DNA of 22,639 bases from B18-G2 sp964432835 (lineage in GTDB: Archaea; Thermoplasmatota; E2; DHVEG-1; B18-G2): the NCBI GenBank assembly GCA_964432835.1, contig CAYSPA010000012.1, positions 1 through 22,639 of the forward strand, read 5' to 3'. The notes beneath the pieces are model-generated. The model was not told where the DNA came from and searched no databases. It was given only the letters and a program-made list of their open reading frames with translations. A program made the position numbers and the translations under genes. Shown here piece by piece: positions 12,842 to 20,733 of the stretch; position 1 is the stretch's first letter; every line of letters begins with the position of its first letter.

Positions 12842-14141
12842 GGCAGATGTGCACACTGCATGATATGCACGGATCATAGGCTCTCACCAGCATCTGAAGT
12901 TTTCTGGAGATTTCTTCCGCATTCTTCTCTCCATCTTTCCACATGTGTTCCGCTGCAATTCTTATATCTTCCTCCATGAGGGCGAGAAACATGGCTGTTG
13001 GAGTTATTATGTCTGCATCCACAACGGTATCGTTCTTTATCTTCATGCTGTAAATCAGGGTGCCGCGCGGCGCCTCCGTGCATACGATGGCATTTCCACT
13101 CCTTTTGCTTGGTGTGGCAGGTCTTTCATCTTTTATGGATTCTGCAAGTTCCTCGGCGAGTCTTTTTGATTTATCAATGAAATACATCAGTTCTACAGCC
13201 TGTGCAAAGTTGTTGGAAAATGGGTTGCGTGGGTCCAGCAAAGAGCTTCTCAGCACGGCTTTCTCTCTTGCCTTACCAATCATCAGGTTCTTGAAAATCG
13301 TGTATCTGGAAATTGCACCGGTCATGAACCTTTTTCCCTTGTAGAAAACATGCTTTGCAAAGGAGTGTGGAACCACCTTCTCTTTTAACACATCCTTATA
13401 ATTCTCTGGATCGAAAGTATCGTTATCGTTTGTTTCTATATCTTTTCCGATGACCGTATACTCCTCTCCATAAGGTTTGACGGCTATGTGAATCCTATCT
13501 CTGTTGAGATAATCGGGATACTCAAAACTCATCAAAATCTCCATCGGAATCTCGGCAAGTTTTTCGATTTCTTCATACTCTCTGGCTATCTCTTTCAGTT
13601 TTTCCCTGCTTGGTAACTTCGAGAAGCCGCCAGGTATCACATTCTCCGCGTGTATGAATCTGGAGCCTATGATATCCTGAACCCTTGCTGAAACTTCCTT
13701 GAGTTTTAAAGCAGCGGAAAGCACATCGGGATAGTCCTTACCCATCTCAATTACATCATGATATCCAAGCAGATCCGGAAATACCAGAAAGAAGAGATGT
13801 AGAGAGTGACTCTCTATATGGTTTGCAAGATAGAGAAGTTCCCTGAGTTTTGCAACCTGCTCACTCACCTCTATCCCAAGGGCTTTCTCTGCACACATCA
13901 CGGCAGTTAGCTTATGGGCTGCGGAGCAGAAGGAGCAGATTCTGGATAGTACAGTAACGGCTTCGTTAACATGTTTTCCCCTCACTATACTTTCAAAAAA
14001 TCGTGGTCCTTCTATCACATTAACCCTCGCAACCGCTTTACCATCTTCTCTCATTACGACCTCTATTCCCGCTTTACCCTCTATTCTTGCTATATGGTCC
14101 ACGACTATTGGTCTAACTATCTTCACTTCTTTTTTCAACAT
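12828..14141 (-). CDS. hydA: Group 3b NiFe hydrogenase (sulfhydrogenase) alpha/large subunit
   Basis: 437 residues from ATG 14141, preceded by GAGGTGAT; the GTG two codons upstream lies within that site. The L1 nickel motif is RICSFCSAAH (cysteines near 69 and 72, His near 76) and the C-terminal L2 motif is DPCISCSVH. HALHL-like and EAPRGTLIYSMKI segments, and close similarity to the Pyrococcus HydA pattern as I remember it (SFAKH--YKG--FM-GAISR, DIITPTA), place it in group 3b. The subunit holds the NiFe(CN)2CO site and reversibly oxidises hydrogen in the cytoplasm, exchanging electrons with NAD(P)H through HydD and HydG; family members also reduce polysulfide. The peptide after the final His is short (ICHVRE) and should be removed by the co-encoded protease. 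It overlaps hydD by 29 bases. Confidence 0.95.
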   Translation of the reverse strand: MLKKEVKIVRPIVVDHIARIEGKAGIEVVMREDGKAVARVNVIEGPRFFESIVRGKHVNEAVTVLSRICSFCSAAHKLTAVMCAEKALGIEVSEQVAKLRELLYLANHIESHSLHLFFLVFPDLLGYHDVIEMGKDYPDVLSAALKLKEVSARVQDIIGSRFIHAENVIPGGFSKLPSREKLKEIAREYEEIEKLAEIPMEILMSFEYPDYLNRDRIHIAVKPYGEEYTVIGKDIETNDNDTFDPENYKDVLKEKVVPHSFAKHVFYKGKRFMTGAISRYTIFKNLMIGKAREKAVLRSSLLDPRNPFSNNFAQAVELMYFIDKSKRLAEELAESIKDERPATPSKRSGNAIVCTEAPRGTLIYSMKIKNDTVVDADIITPTAMFLALMEEDIRIAAEHMWKDGEKNAEEISRKLQMLVRAYDPCISCSVHICHVRE

Positions 14142-14916
14142 TATCACCTCTCTTTGAAAAAACCCTGTTCAGTTTCTCTTCAAGATCCTTGTCTCCGGCA
14201 AAGAAGATGCGCATCCGTTTTCGAATATCTTCTGGAGAGAATCCATTTTTCAAAAATATTTTTGCTAAGGAATCGAACCATGCAACTCCAAATGGTAGCG
14301 AGCCCCTGCAACCCGTGCATGCAATACCATGCGATGGGCATCTGGCATCACACCCACCTCTCGTTACTGGTCCCAGACACATCTCTCCCTTCTCCATCAG
14401 CACACAGGGATTTCCCTTTGCTCTGCATTCCTGGCAGACCGGATAATCTATAACCTCAGGCCATGAATTTATCAGAAAACATGCAAGAAAGTACTTTATC
14501 TCCCATTTTTCAGGTGGACAACCGGGAAGTATGTAATCTACATGGACATGCTTTGATAGTGATTCCGCCTTCCGTCCTGCAAATTTTATCGTTGCCGTTC
14601 CATACACATCTCTGTAGAGTTCCTCGTAACTTCTATCATCCCAGGCTTGAACTCCACCAAAGGAGGCGCATGTTCCCAGGGCGACAAGGAGATTTGATCT
14701 TTCCCTGATTTTCTTCAATTCAGCAAGATCCTTCTCTGTACTCACGGAACCTTCTACGAAGGCGATATCAACTTTACCATCAGCTTCCTTGGATGAGATC
14801 ATGGGGAAATGCAGAATCTCGAAATTCTTGGATATCACGTCAAACTCTTCCAGAACAGCCAGTTGGAGTTGGCAGCCGTAGCAGGAAGTGAGGGCGTGAA
14901 CCAGTATCTTCTTCAT
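14113..14916 (-). CDS. hydD: Group 3b NiFe hydrogenase delta/small subunit
   Basis: 267 residues. Proximal 4Fe-4S ligands are Cys12 and Cys15 (TSCYGCQLQL), Cys83 (GTCASFGG) and Cys133 (PGCPP). A second Cys-rich part carries Cys161, 164, 171, 180, 189, 193, 200 and 203 (PVCQECRAKGNPC, GGCDARCPSHGIACTGC), enough for two further clusters. There is no twin-arginine signal, consistent with a cytoplasmic enzyme. It relays electrons between the NiFe centre of HydA and HydG/HydB. The ATG at 14916 follows a strong GGAGG site that overlaps the end of hydG (12-base gap), and the 3' end overlaps hydA by 29 bases. Gene order hydB-hydG-hydD-hydA matches the Pyrococcus sulfhydrogenase operon. The tail after about residue 225 is lysine/arginine-rich. 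Confidence 0.95.
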   Translation of the reverse strand: MKKILVHALTSCYGCQLQLAVLEEFDVISKNFEILHFPMISSKEADGKVDIAFVEGSVSTEKDLAELKKIRERSNLLVALGTCASFGGVQAWDDRSYEELYRDVYGTATIKFAGRKAESLSKHVHVDYILPGCPPEKWEIKYFLACFLINSWPEVIDYPVCQECRAKGNPCVLMEKGEMCLGPVTRGGCDARCPSHGIACTGCRGSLPFGVAWFDSLAKIFLKNGFSPEDIRKRMRIFFAGDKDLEEKLNRVFSKRGDNVEKRSEDS

Positions 14917-14928
14917 GCTCCTATCCTC

Positions 14929-15780
14929 CTAATCTTCGAGCAGACCGGGTGTAGAGATAATATCATAGTAATCGAAGACGGGTCCATCCTTGCATATATA
15001 TTTCCAGGAGGTAGAGGTTCCCGCGACGCAGTGTCCGCATTTTCCGACACCGCATTTCATTCTTCTCTCAAGAGTAACGAAAATTCTTCTTGGGTCGTAC
15101 CCCTCTTTCATCAACCTTTCGAACATCGATCTGTACATCCTGGGTGGTCCACATATCACGACAGCACATCTGGATGGTTCAACATTCACCTTATCAAGAT
15201 GCTCGCTCGCCCTTCCTTTGAGTCCTTTCCATTCAGGGTCACGCGTGGTGGTCAGTATGATTTTCACATTTTCCGCCTCAGCAATATCCTTCATGGCTTC
15301 GAGTTCCTTTGCAAAGACCAGTTCGTTTCCATACTTAGCGGAATGTATCACGGTTATATTTCCAAACCTCCACCTGTTGTCCATGGCGTAGAGAAAAACA
15401 GACCTGAGGGGCGCCATGCCTATGCCGGCTGCCACGATGAGTAAATCAAGCCCTTCAAATTTCTCGACCGGGAAGCCGTTTCCGTAAGGTCCTCTTATGC
15501 CAACCATGTCTCCGGGTTTCAACTCGTGTATTCTTGCGGTTACTCTTCCAACTTTTCTTATACACAGTTCAAAGAACGCTCTTCTCGTTGGCGATGAGCA
15601 TATAGATATTGGGACTTCTCCAAGACCTGGCAGTGAGAGCTGAACAAACTGACCGGGCTTGAAAGTCCATTTCTCAGCGATCTCTGGCTCGACAAACCTG
15701 AACAGGAATAGCTTATCCTTGCTTGTGAGATCATACACCCTCAGCAGCATGCATCTATGTGTGTTGTACACGTTTTCCAT
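14929..15780 (-). CDS. hydG: Group 3b hydrogenase gamma subunit, FAD/NAD(P)-binding 2Fe-2S protein
   Basis: 283 residues from ATG 15780, with GGGGTGA eight bases upstream; a GTG start at 15792 would add four. The FAD-binding barrel has FKPGQFVQLSLPG and PISICSSP (near 57-64). The NAD(P)-binding half starts with IVAAGIGMAPLRS (near 115-127) and includes VICGPPRMY. The C-terminal 2Fe-2S ligands are in RRMKCGVGKCGHC and YICKDGPVF (about Cys243, 248, 251 and 263). This is the ferredoxin-NADP reductase/dihydroorotate dehydrogenase electron-transfer architecture, the site where NAD(P)H is oxidised or formed. Its start lies inside the hydB 3' end (26-base overlap), indicating coupled translation. 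Confidence 0.94.
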   Translation of the reverse strand: MENVYNTHRCMLLRVYDLTSKDKLFLFRFVEPEIAEKWTFKPGQFVQLSLPGLGEVPISICSSPTRRAFFELCIRKVGRVTARIHELKPGDMVGIRGPYGNGFPVEKFEGLDLLIVAAGIGMAPLRSVFLYAMDNRWRFGNITVIHSAKYGNELVFAKELEAMKDIAEAENVKIILTTTRDPEWKGLKGRASEHLDKVNVEPSRCAVVICGPPRMYRSMFERLMKEGYDPRRIFVTLERRMKCGVGKCGHCVAGTSTSWKYICKDGPVFDYYDIISTPGLLED

Positions 15781-16801
15781 CCTCAATCTCACCCCTTATC
15801 TCCATAAGAACCTTTTTGAAATCTATACCCGCCGGACAGAAGTAGGTGCATCTTCCGCAACCAACGCAGTATGCTGTGGTTACAGGAGCGCAATAAGCAT
15901 TTTTGCAGAGATATCTGTTTTTGAATCTCTCTATCTTGCTCTCCCTGAAGTTGTGTCCTCCTGCAACGAGACCATGACTCCAGTACTGGCAGGAATCCCA
16001 TCTCCTGATTCTCACTCCTGTTTTTCCATCCAGTTCCGGTATATCTCTGACATCGTAGCATCTGCATGTGGGACATACCAGCGTGCATAATCCGCAACCA
16101 AGGCATTTTTCTGATTCTCTCTCCCAGATAGGGTGGTCGAGTTTCAGTTCCAGAATATATCGCATGTTATCCCAGTTTCCAGATGATGAAAAAGACATCT
16201 GCCTTTTTGCCTCGAATCTAACCATCTCCTCTATATCATCATGTGTGTAATCAGTAAACAGGTCCGTTTCAGCATCGACAATCTTGTGTCCCTTCACACT
16301 TCCCACTCTAACCATGTAACCATCCTTTACCTCGTGAAGAAAAAGGTCAAATCCCTTGTCTGCAAAATCTGTTCTTCTGATATTGCAGAAACAGTATTCA
16401 TCTGGCATGCAGGATATACCTATGATGATGCCATGAGTTCTTCTCGTGGTGTAATAGATATCGGGCATATCATCCATGTAAATGGTATCGAGGATCCTCA
16501 GACCAACTATATCGCAGTGATGCACTCCAAAGATGGTAAAGTTACCATCCGGAATATCTGGCTCGTACATCTCCACTTTTTCCATATCATATCTGAACAT
16601 AATTTCCTTGGGCGGGAAGAAGTACTTCTTTGGAGGGGTGAGGGTTCTTGTATAGTTAAAAACAACATCTCTGACATCATCTATCTCCCTAAAATCGACG
16701 CATTTCTCAGAAACTTTGACAGGTGCATAGAGAGGACCGTGCCCCTTTAATCTTTCCAGAAATTCATACACCTTTTCTTCCGGTAATTTGACGTACCTCA
16801 T
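15755..16801 (-). CDS. hydB: Group 3b hydrogenase beta subunit, 4Fe-4S protein
   Basis: 348 residues. Two 4Fe-4S motifs lie near the C-terminus: CLGCGLCTLVCP (Cys233, 236, 239, 243) and CVGCGRCTYFCP (Cys312, 315, 318, 322). The N-terminal part contains FGVHHCDIVGLRILD and the cysteine group ISCMPDEYCFCN (131-139), typical of the HydB/anaerobic sulfite reductase A-like family. In Pyrococcus sulfhydrogenase this subunit, with HydG, accounts for the sulfur-reducing electron branch. It is the first gene of the cluster and begins 27-28 bases after a TATAAAAA-type box, so the mRNA is probably leaderless. The upstream region is shared with a divergent membrane-protein gene. Confidence 0.93.
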   Translation of the reverse strand: MRYVKLPEEKVYEFLERLKGHGPLYAPVKVSEKCVDFREIDDVRDVVFNYTRTLTPPKKYFFPPKEIMFRYDMEKVEMYEPDIPDGNFTIFGVHHCDIVGLRILDTIYMDDMPDIYYTTRRTHGIIIGISCMPDEYCFCNIRRTDFADKGFDLFLHEVKDGYMVRVGSVKGHKIVDAETDLFTDYTHDDIEEMVRFEAKRQMSFSSSGNWDNMRYILELKLDHPIWERESEKCLGCGLCTLVCPTCRCYDVRDIPELDGKTGVRIRRWDSCQYWSHGLVAGGHNFRESKIERFKNRYLCKNAYCAPVTTAYCVGCGRCTYFCPAGIDFKKVLMEIRGEIEDGKRVQHT

Positions 16802-16824
16802 TCCGAGGGTATATCAGAGCATGG

Positions 16825-16832
16825 TATAAAAA
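16825..16832 (-). promoter_or_regulatory. Candidate TATA box of the hydBGDA operon
   Basis: The minus strand reads TTTTTATA, centred 27-28 bases upstream of ATG 16801. The spacing predicts transcription starting at or next to the start codon. Confidence 0.55.
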
Positions 16833-16877
16833 ACTCTCTACACCATTTGCTCTTTCCCATGACCTCCAATCGTTAAC

Positions 16878-16885
16878 TTATAAAA
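16878..16885 (+). promoter_or_regulatory. Candidate TATA box of the membrane-protein gene at 16923
   Basis: TTATAAAA is centred about 41 bases before the ATG, giving a leader of about 15 bases that contains GAGAGG as a weak ribosome-binding site. Confidence 0.45.
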
Positions 16886-16922
16886 ATATTACCGATTCTG
16901 AGATTCGCAGAGAGGTTGTGAG

Positions 16923-17840
16923 ATGTCAGAATCTGGAGAGACAAAGAGACCGTTTCCGCTGTTATCGATTACGATTATACTTGCAATAATAGCAGGTATA
17001 ATCTCTGGTGGTTATCCGTGTTATACCAGCGAGATATCAACCGTTTCTCTATTTCTGGCTATGACCTTTTCTCTTGCATCAATTTCATTTAGGAGGATTA
17101 TCTCGAGAGACAGCCTCAAAATCAGTGTATACTCGATTATCTTGAATTATGGAGTGTTGAGTGGACTGATACTGCTTATATCTCTACCTTTTGAGAACGG
17201 ACTGAAATACGGGTTTGTAATGATGGCAGCTGTTCCCCCCGCTATTATGGTCATGCCACTCACCGACATACTGAAAGGCAGGGCGGAATACGCGCTGTTG
17301 TCAATCTCTCTGATATACATGCTTTCCATAATACTCACTCCGCTGATTGTTTATCTCCTGCTGGGTGAAAAGATTGACAGCACAAATCTTCTTTCCACTA
17401 CATTCATTCTTATAGTTCTGCCCTTGCTTCTTTCAAGAGTTGTAAGGAGATTAAAGATATCAAAGAGAACATCTGAGATTGTGATAAACATATGCTTCTT
17501 CCTGCTGATTTTTGGGATAATTGGGAAGAATAGAGGCTTTCTGTTCTACAACCTGAATGATATACTTATGATCACTTTCTTGACCATTGTCAGAACCTTT
17601 GGTCCCGGCCTTGGAGTATTGAAAATAGGAAGAGCGATGAAAGTCTCCATGGATAAACTGATACCTCTCTCGCTATTTTCATCATTTAAGAATGATGGAC
17701 TGGCGATACTGCTGTGCATCTCTCTCTTTCCACGGGAAATTGCTTACATAGCATCAATTCCCTGCATACTCGCGGTGATTATCGAGATGAGCTGGGCGGT
17801 TTATCTGGAGGCAACGTCGGTCAACATTGATAAGGAATAG
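16923..17840 (+). CDS. Polytopic membrane protein, possibly bile acid:sodium symporter (BASS)-like
   Basis: 305 residues, about nine or ten hydrophobic segments, starting at about residue 13 (LLSITIILAIIAGIISGG). The segment AAVPPAIMVMPLTDILKG, about 100-118, resembles the unwound helix region of BASS/SBF transporters, and SFKNDGLAILLCISLFP, about 258-274, resembles the second crossover segment where BASS proteins have a G--N-GLA pattern. Two such inverted repeats would fit that fold. The substrate is unknown; homologues elsewhere carry organic anions with sodium. It is divergent from the hydrogenase operon and followed by tRNA-Gly 37 bases after its stop. Assignment to the superfamily rests on pattern only; an unrelated permease is possible. 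Confidence 0.55.
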   Translation: MSESGETKRPFPLLSITIILAIIAGIISGGYPCYTSEISTVSLFLAMTFSLASISFRRIISRDSLKISVYSIILNYGVLSGLILLISLPFENGLKYGFVMMAAVPPAIMVMPLTDILKGRAEYALLSISLIYMLSIILTPLIVYLLLGEKIDSTNLLSTTFILIVLPLLLSRVVRRLKISKRTSEIVINICFFLLIFGIIGKNRGFLFYNLNDILMITFLTIVRTFGPGLGVLKIGRAMKVSMDKLIPLSLFSSFKNDGLAILLCISLFPREIAYIASIPCILAVIIEMSWAVYLEATSVNIDKE

Positions 17841-17844
17841 AAAA

Positions 17845-17852
17845 AACTATAA
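17845..17852 (+). promoter_or_regulatory. Candidate TATA box of tRNA-Gly
   Basis: AACTATAA is centred about 29 bases before the tRNA 5' end at 17878, in the 37-base spacer after the membrane-protein stop. Confidence 0.4.
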
Positions 17853-17877
17853 CGACCGTTTGTAATTTTACATCGGA

Positions 17878-17948
17878 GCGGGTGTGGTCTAGCGGTATGA
17901 CGCTGGCTTCCCAAGCCAGTTGCCCGGGTTCGAATCCCGGCACCCGCA
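17878..17948 (+). tRNA. tRNA-Gly (CCC)
   Basis: Acceptor arms are GCGGGTG/CACCCGC, and the D arm is GTC/GAC closing an AGCGGTA-type loop. The anticodon stem CTGGC/GCCAG has loop TTCCCAA (anticodon CCC), and the T arm is CCGGG-TTCGAAT-CCCGG. The discriminator is A. There is no intron and CCA is not encoded. Confidence 0.95.
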
Positions 17949-17975
17949 TAAATATAAATCTGATTTGAGGATATC

Positions 17976-18680
17976 ATGAACGACAGAGACATCAACAGAT
18001 ATATATGGTTTCCCTACGCTCCGTTTCATCTCTTGATCATTATACTCATCCTTCTCTTCCTTCCGCTGCCCTTTCTCATGCTGGCAGGCGGCGTGACCCT
18101 TGCTTTTACTCGCCTCGGTATTCCAGTTGCCATCGCCTATTTGCTGTTCTGGATATCATTTCTTGGAAGCTCTGTAAATCTGCCTTTAAAAAGATGGCAA
18201 ACCGAAATCAGCGAAATCAGGGAGATAAATTTCTTTGGAATCAGATACAGAATACCTTTCTATGGGAGAGGAGAAACGGTGCTGGCGATAAACTTTGGAG
18301 GCGCCATTATACCAATCTGTGTATCCGCTTACGAGTTCCTCCGTTTATCTAGCGATGTGCAGTTGCTGATGAAAGCGGTTACAGCCATAATTATCCTTGC
18401 ACTCATCTGTAAATTTCTATCCAGACCCGTGAGGGGACTCGGAATAGCCATTCCCGCCTTTATTCCACCTCTCTTTTCCGCTCTCGTCGCTCTGATAATA
18501 GCGAGAGAGAATCCCGTGGTTGTTGCGTATCTCGCGGGAACCCTCGGCACACTGATTGGAGCAGATCTGTTGAATCTCCACAAGATAAAAGAACTGGGCG
18601 CTCCAGTAGCGAGCATAGGTGGTGCGGGAACATTTGATGGCATATTTCTCTCTGGCATAATTGCGGTGTTGCTCGTGTAG
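17976..18680 (+). CDS. DUF1614 family membrane protein
   Basis: 234 residues with about six hydrophobic segments. After a charged start comes a TM pair (FHLLIIILILLFLPLPFL and beyond), then a soluble stretch IREINFFGIRYRIPFYGRGE and the segment VLAINFGGAIIPICVSAYE. It ends with GTLIGADLLNLHKIKELGAPVASIGGAGTFDGIFLSGIIAVLL. The N-GGA-IP and GTLIGADLLNL-KI-----A--SIGGAGTFDGIFL blocks are hallmarks of the DUF1614 family found in archaea and some bacteria. The function is unknown; the conserved polar motifs inside membrane segments suggest a transporter or intramembrane enzyme. The ATG follows GAGGATATC, and the gene starts 28 bases after tRNA-Gly. Confidence 0.85.
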   Translation: MNDRDINRYIWFPYAPFHLLIIILILLFLPLPFLMLAGGVTLAFTRLGIPVAIAYLLFWISFLGSSVNLPLKRWQTEISEIREINFFGIRYRIPFYGRGETVLAINFGGAIIPICVSAYEFLRLSSDVQLLMKAVTAIIILALICKFLSRPVRGLGIAIPAFIPPLFSALVALIIARENPVVVAYLAGTLGTLIGADLLNLHKIKELGAPVASIGGAGTFDGIFLSGIIAVLLV

Positions 18681-18688
18681 GTTTTAAC

Positions 18689-18724
18689 TTCTTATCTGCA
18701 TTATCCCAAGACTCTGGATAAGAA
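18689..18724. repeat. Inverted repeat after the DUF1614 gene
   Basis: TTCTTATC (18689-18696) is the exact complement of GATAAGAA (18717-18724). An alternative internal pairing is TTATCC (18701-18706) with GGATAA (18716-18721). It starts nine bases after the DUF1614 stop and may mark transcript ends, but there is no long T-run, so the role is unclear. Confidence 0.4.
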
Positions 18725-18762
18725 AGTATTCTGAAATCGACGACACCCCAATATGTCCGATG

Positions 18763-18818
18763 GCGAAGAGGTGGAAAATCTCAACCGCGGGAAGTTTGTT
18801 CTGCCCACCCTCTTCCGC
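18763..18818. repeat. Stable hairpin in convergent intergenic region
   Basis: GCGAAGAGGTGG (18763-18774) pairs with CCACCCTCTTCCGC (18805-18818) over 12 base pairs with two single-base bulges, enclosing a loop of 30 bases. It lies between the convergent DUF1614 and histidine-kinase genes. An open frame (ATG 18760 to TAA 18849, 29 codons) also crosses it but has no ribosome-binding site. It could be a bidirectional terminator, a small RNA or a gene remnant. Confidence 0.5.
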
Positions 18819-18843
18819 TTTTGATGAGCTTTATAAAAATTAT

Positions 18844-20691
18844 CTATAAATCGACCCTGGTTGAATGGAGTACCGATTTATTCTTATCCGAATCAGAAAC
18901 TGTAAGAGATTTAGAGCTTCCAGCGGGAAGTGTAAAAATTATGCTCGTTCCCTTTCCAATGCCCTCACTTTCAGCCCATATCCTGCCGCCGTGTCTTTCA
19001 ACTATTTTCTTGCACACGGTGAGTCCAAGTCCGGATGTGCTCAAGTCATGTCTGGACTCATCGGCTTTGTAGAATTCCTCAAAAATTTTTTCTTTCTGAT
19101 CTTCTGTGAGGCCGATTCCATTATCTTTAACTTCTACCATAACCTCTTCTCCCATCTTCTTTGCAAGGAATTCGATCCTTCCACCTCTTGGGGTGAATCT
19201 GGCTGAATTCGAAATCAAATTCGCGAATATTTCTTTTAGACCCGATTTATCCGCCTTGACGAAAATGGACTCATCGATTTTATTAAAAGTGTGTATATTC
19301 TTTTCTCTGATTAGGTGCTCGTTTTCCTTTAAAGTTTCTTCAACAATGTTTGAAAGGTTTATATTTTCAAACTTTGGTCTATAATCTGGCGCACTTAGTT
19401 GAATCAGACTAAGCGTATCGGTTACCAACTCCTTCATGTAAGTGGCGTTTCTCGAGATGACATCTAGGAGTTTTATCACCTCTTTATCCCTGACCTTTTC
19501 TTTTATTATGGGAAGCAAGGAAAGTATGGGGGTTAGAGGTGTTCTCAAATCATGGCCGAGATGTTTTATAAATTCGTCTCTTTGCTTAATCAATCTCCAC
19601 ACTTCCTCCGTTCTCTCCTTGACTTTTTCTTCCAGATTCTTATTGAGCTCTTCGAGCTCATCTTGATATTTTTTGATATCGGTTATATCTCTCGCTATCA
19701 GTATTTTGCCCATTGTCTCGCCTTTCTTATCCTTTATAGATTGAACCACGAGGTCGTAGTATTTTCCGTTTTTTCCATACATTTTTCTCTCTTCTTCAGC
19801 GTGCAGGAGCTTTAAAATATCCTCATCCAAGGGTATATCAACCGCCGATTTACCCACCACATCTCCTTTTGGCCTTGACAAAAATCTCTCCGCGGATTTA
19901 TTCAAGTCCACCAATTTGAGTTTTTCATCGAATATCATGACCACATCTGCCAAGTTTTCGACTACCTTATCCCTGGCTATTGGAACGATCTCTATCAGTC
20001 TCAGCTTGTAGATGGCAACGAATGCAAAAAGTGAGGATATCGAAAAGGATACCGGGGTTAAATCGAACGGGCATATCCTGAATAGGTACACGAAGCTAAA
20101 TACAATAGGTAGTATAGCTGCCACAGTAATGAATACAGACTTCCTCTTGTAGAGAGTAGAATAGCTTACGGCTTCCATCAATAAGATTCCACTTCCCGCA
20201 AGAACGAGAGAATAAGAATAAATGACAAAAACCCAAAACCAGGGTCCATACCTTGAGAAGGGTATGACGACCCCGTAAACTTTTATGAAAGTTGAGGAGG
20301 ACCACACCAGATGATGAAAATCATCGGTGAGCCTGAGAAAAAGTGTTACGATGGGTATTATGTACAAAAGGTAAGGTTTTTGTTCTACAATTTTGATGGA
20401 GTTTCTTGTATACATTGAGGTAAATATAAACCATGAGGGAGGTAGAAGGGTCATACCGACATATGTGAGTTTTGAAAAGATTAATTTCAACTCAAGATTT
20501 GAAAAGACTATTTGCAAACCGTGCATAATGGACCATATTGCTACCGATATCAGCACGATTACAAAATACTTGCTCATCCTATCTTTTCTCTGAACCCACG
20601 CAAGAAAAGCTACCGATATAGAAAGAGAAAAAGCGACCAAAGTGAGCAAGAATAAAAGAAAGGCATCTATCGTCATATTTTGCTCTATCAT
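18844..20691 (-). CDS. Sensor histidine kinase: 7TM sensor, PAS, HisKA, HATPase
   Basis: 615 residues from ATG 20691, with AGGG upstream; an in-frame TTG at 20706 adds five. Residues about 10-235 form about seven TM helices of the HisKA-7TM type, including DDFHHLVW near 124. A PAS domain covers about 238-340 (VVENLADVVMIFDEKLKLVDLN), followed by a coiled coil (about 340-372). The H-box is FIKHLGHDLRTPLTP with phosphoacceptor His380. The ATPase domain has the N-box IFANLISNSARF, G1 DNGIGL, F-box FEEFYKA and G2 GLGLTVCKKIVERHGG. It should autophosphorylate in response to a membrane or lipid-soluble cue. No response regulator is encoded on either side, so its partner is elsewhere. The final roughly 25 residues (SLTVSDSDKNK...) are a Ser/Lys-rich tail without domain signature. 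Confidence 0.93.
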   Translation of the reverse strand: MIEQNMTIDAFLLFLLTLVAFSLSISVAFLAWVQRKDRMSKYFVIVLISVAIWSIMHGLQIVFSNLELKLIFSKLTYVGMTLLPPSWFIFTSMYTRNSIKIVEQKPYLLYIIPIVTLFLRLTDDFHHLVWSSSTFIKVYGVVIPFSRYGPWFWVFVIYSYSLVLAGSGILLMEAVSYSTLYKRKSVFITVAAILPIVFSFVYLFRICPFDLTPVSFSISSLFAFVAIYKLRLIEIVPIARDKVVENLADVVMIFDEKLKLVDLNKSAERFLSRPKGDVVGKSAVDIPLDEDILKLLHAEEERKMYGKNGKYYDLVVQSIKDKKGETMGKILIARDITDIKKYQDELEELNKNLEEKVKERTEEVWRLIKQRDEFIKHLGHDLRTPLTPILSLLPIIKEKVRDKEVIKLLDVISRNATYMKELVTDTLSLIQLSAPDYRPKFENINLSNIVEETLKENEHLIREKNIHTFNKIDESIFVKADKSGLKEIFANLISNSARFTPRGGRIEFLAKKMGEEVMVEVKDNGIGLTEDQKEKIFEEFYKADESRHDLSTSGLGLTVCKKIVERHGGRIWAESEGIGKGTSIIFTLPAGSSKSLTVSDSDKNKSVLHSTRVDL

Positions 20692-20725
20692 CCCATCCCT
20701 CGCCAAATACTCTAATGGTGTGGGA

Positions 20726-20733
20726 TTTATTAA
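20726..20733 (-). promoter_or_regulatory. Candidate TATA box of the histidine kinase gene
   Basis: The minus strand reads TTAATAAA. Initiation near 20705 leaves a leader of about 14 bases with an AGGG-type ribosome-binding site before ATG 20691. Confidence 0.4.

Noticed and set aside
12842..12877. Upstream start for the maturation protease (MIRAYH...)
   Set aside because: Those 12 codons overlap the essential hydA L2 motif in another frame. The ATG at 12841 immediately precedes the conserved strand leading to GNPL.
14809..15444. 211-codon plus-strand frame opposite hydG/hydD
   Set aside because: It is a shadow of two well-supported hydrogenase genes, made possible by their codon bias.
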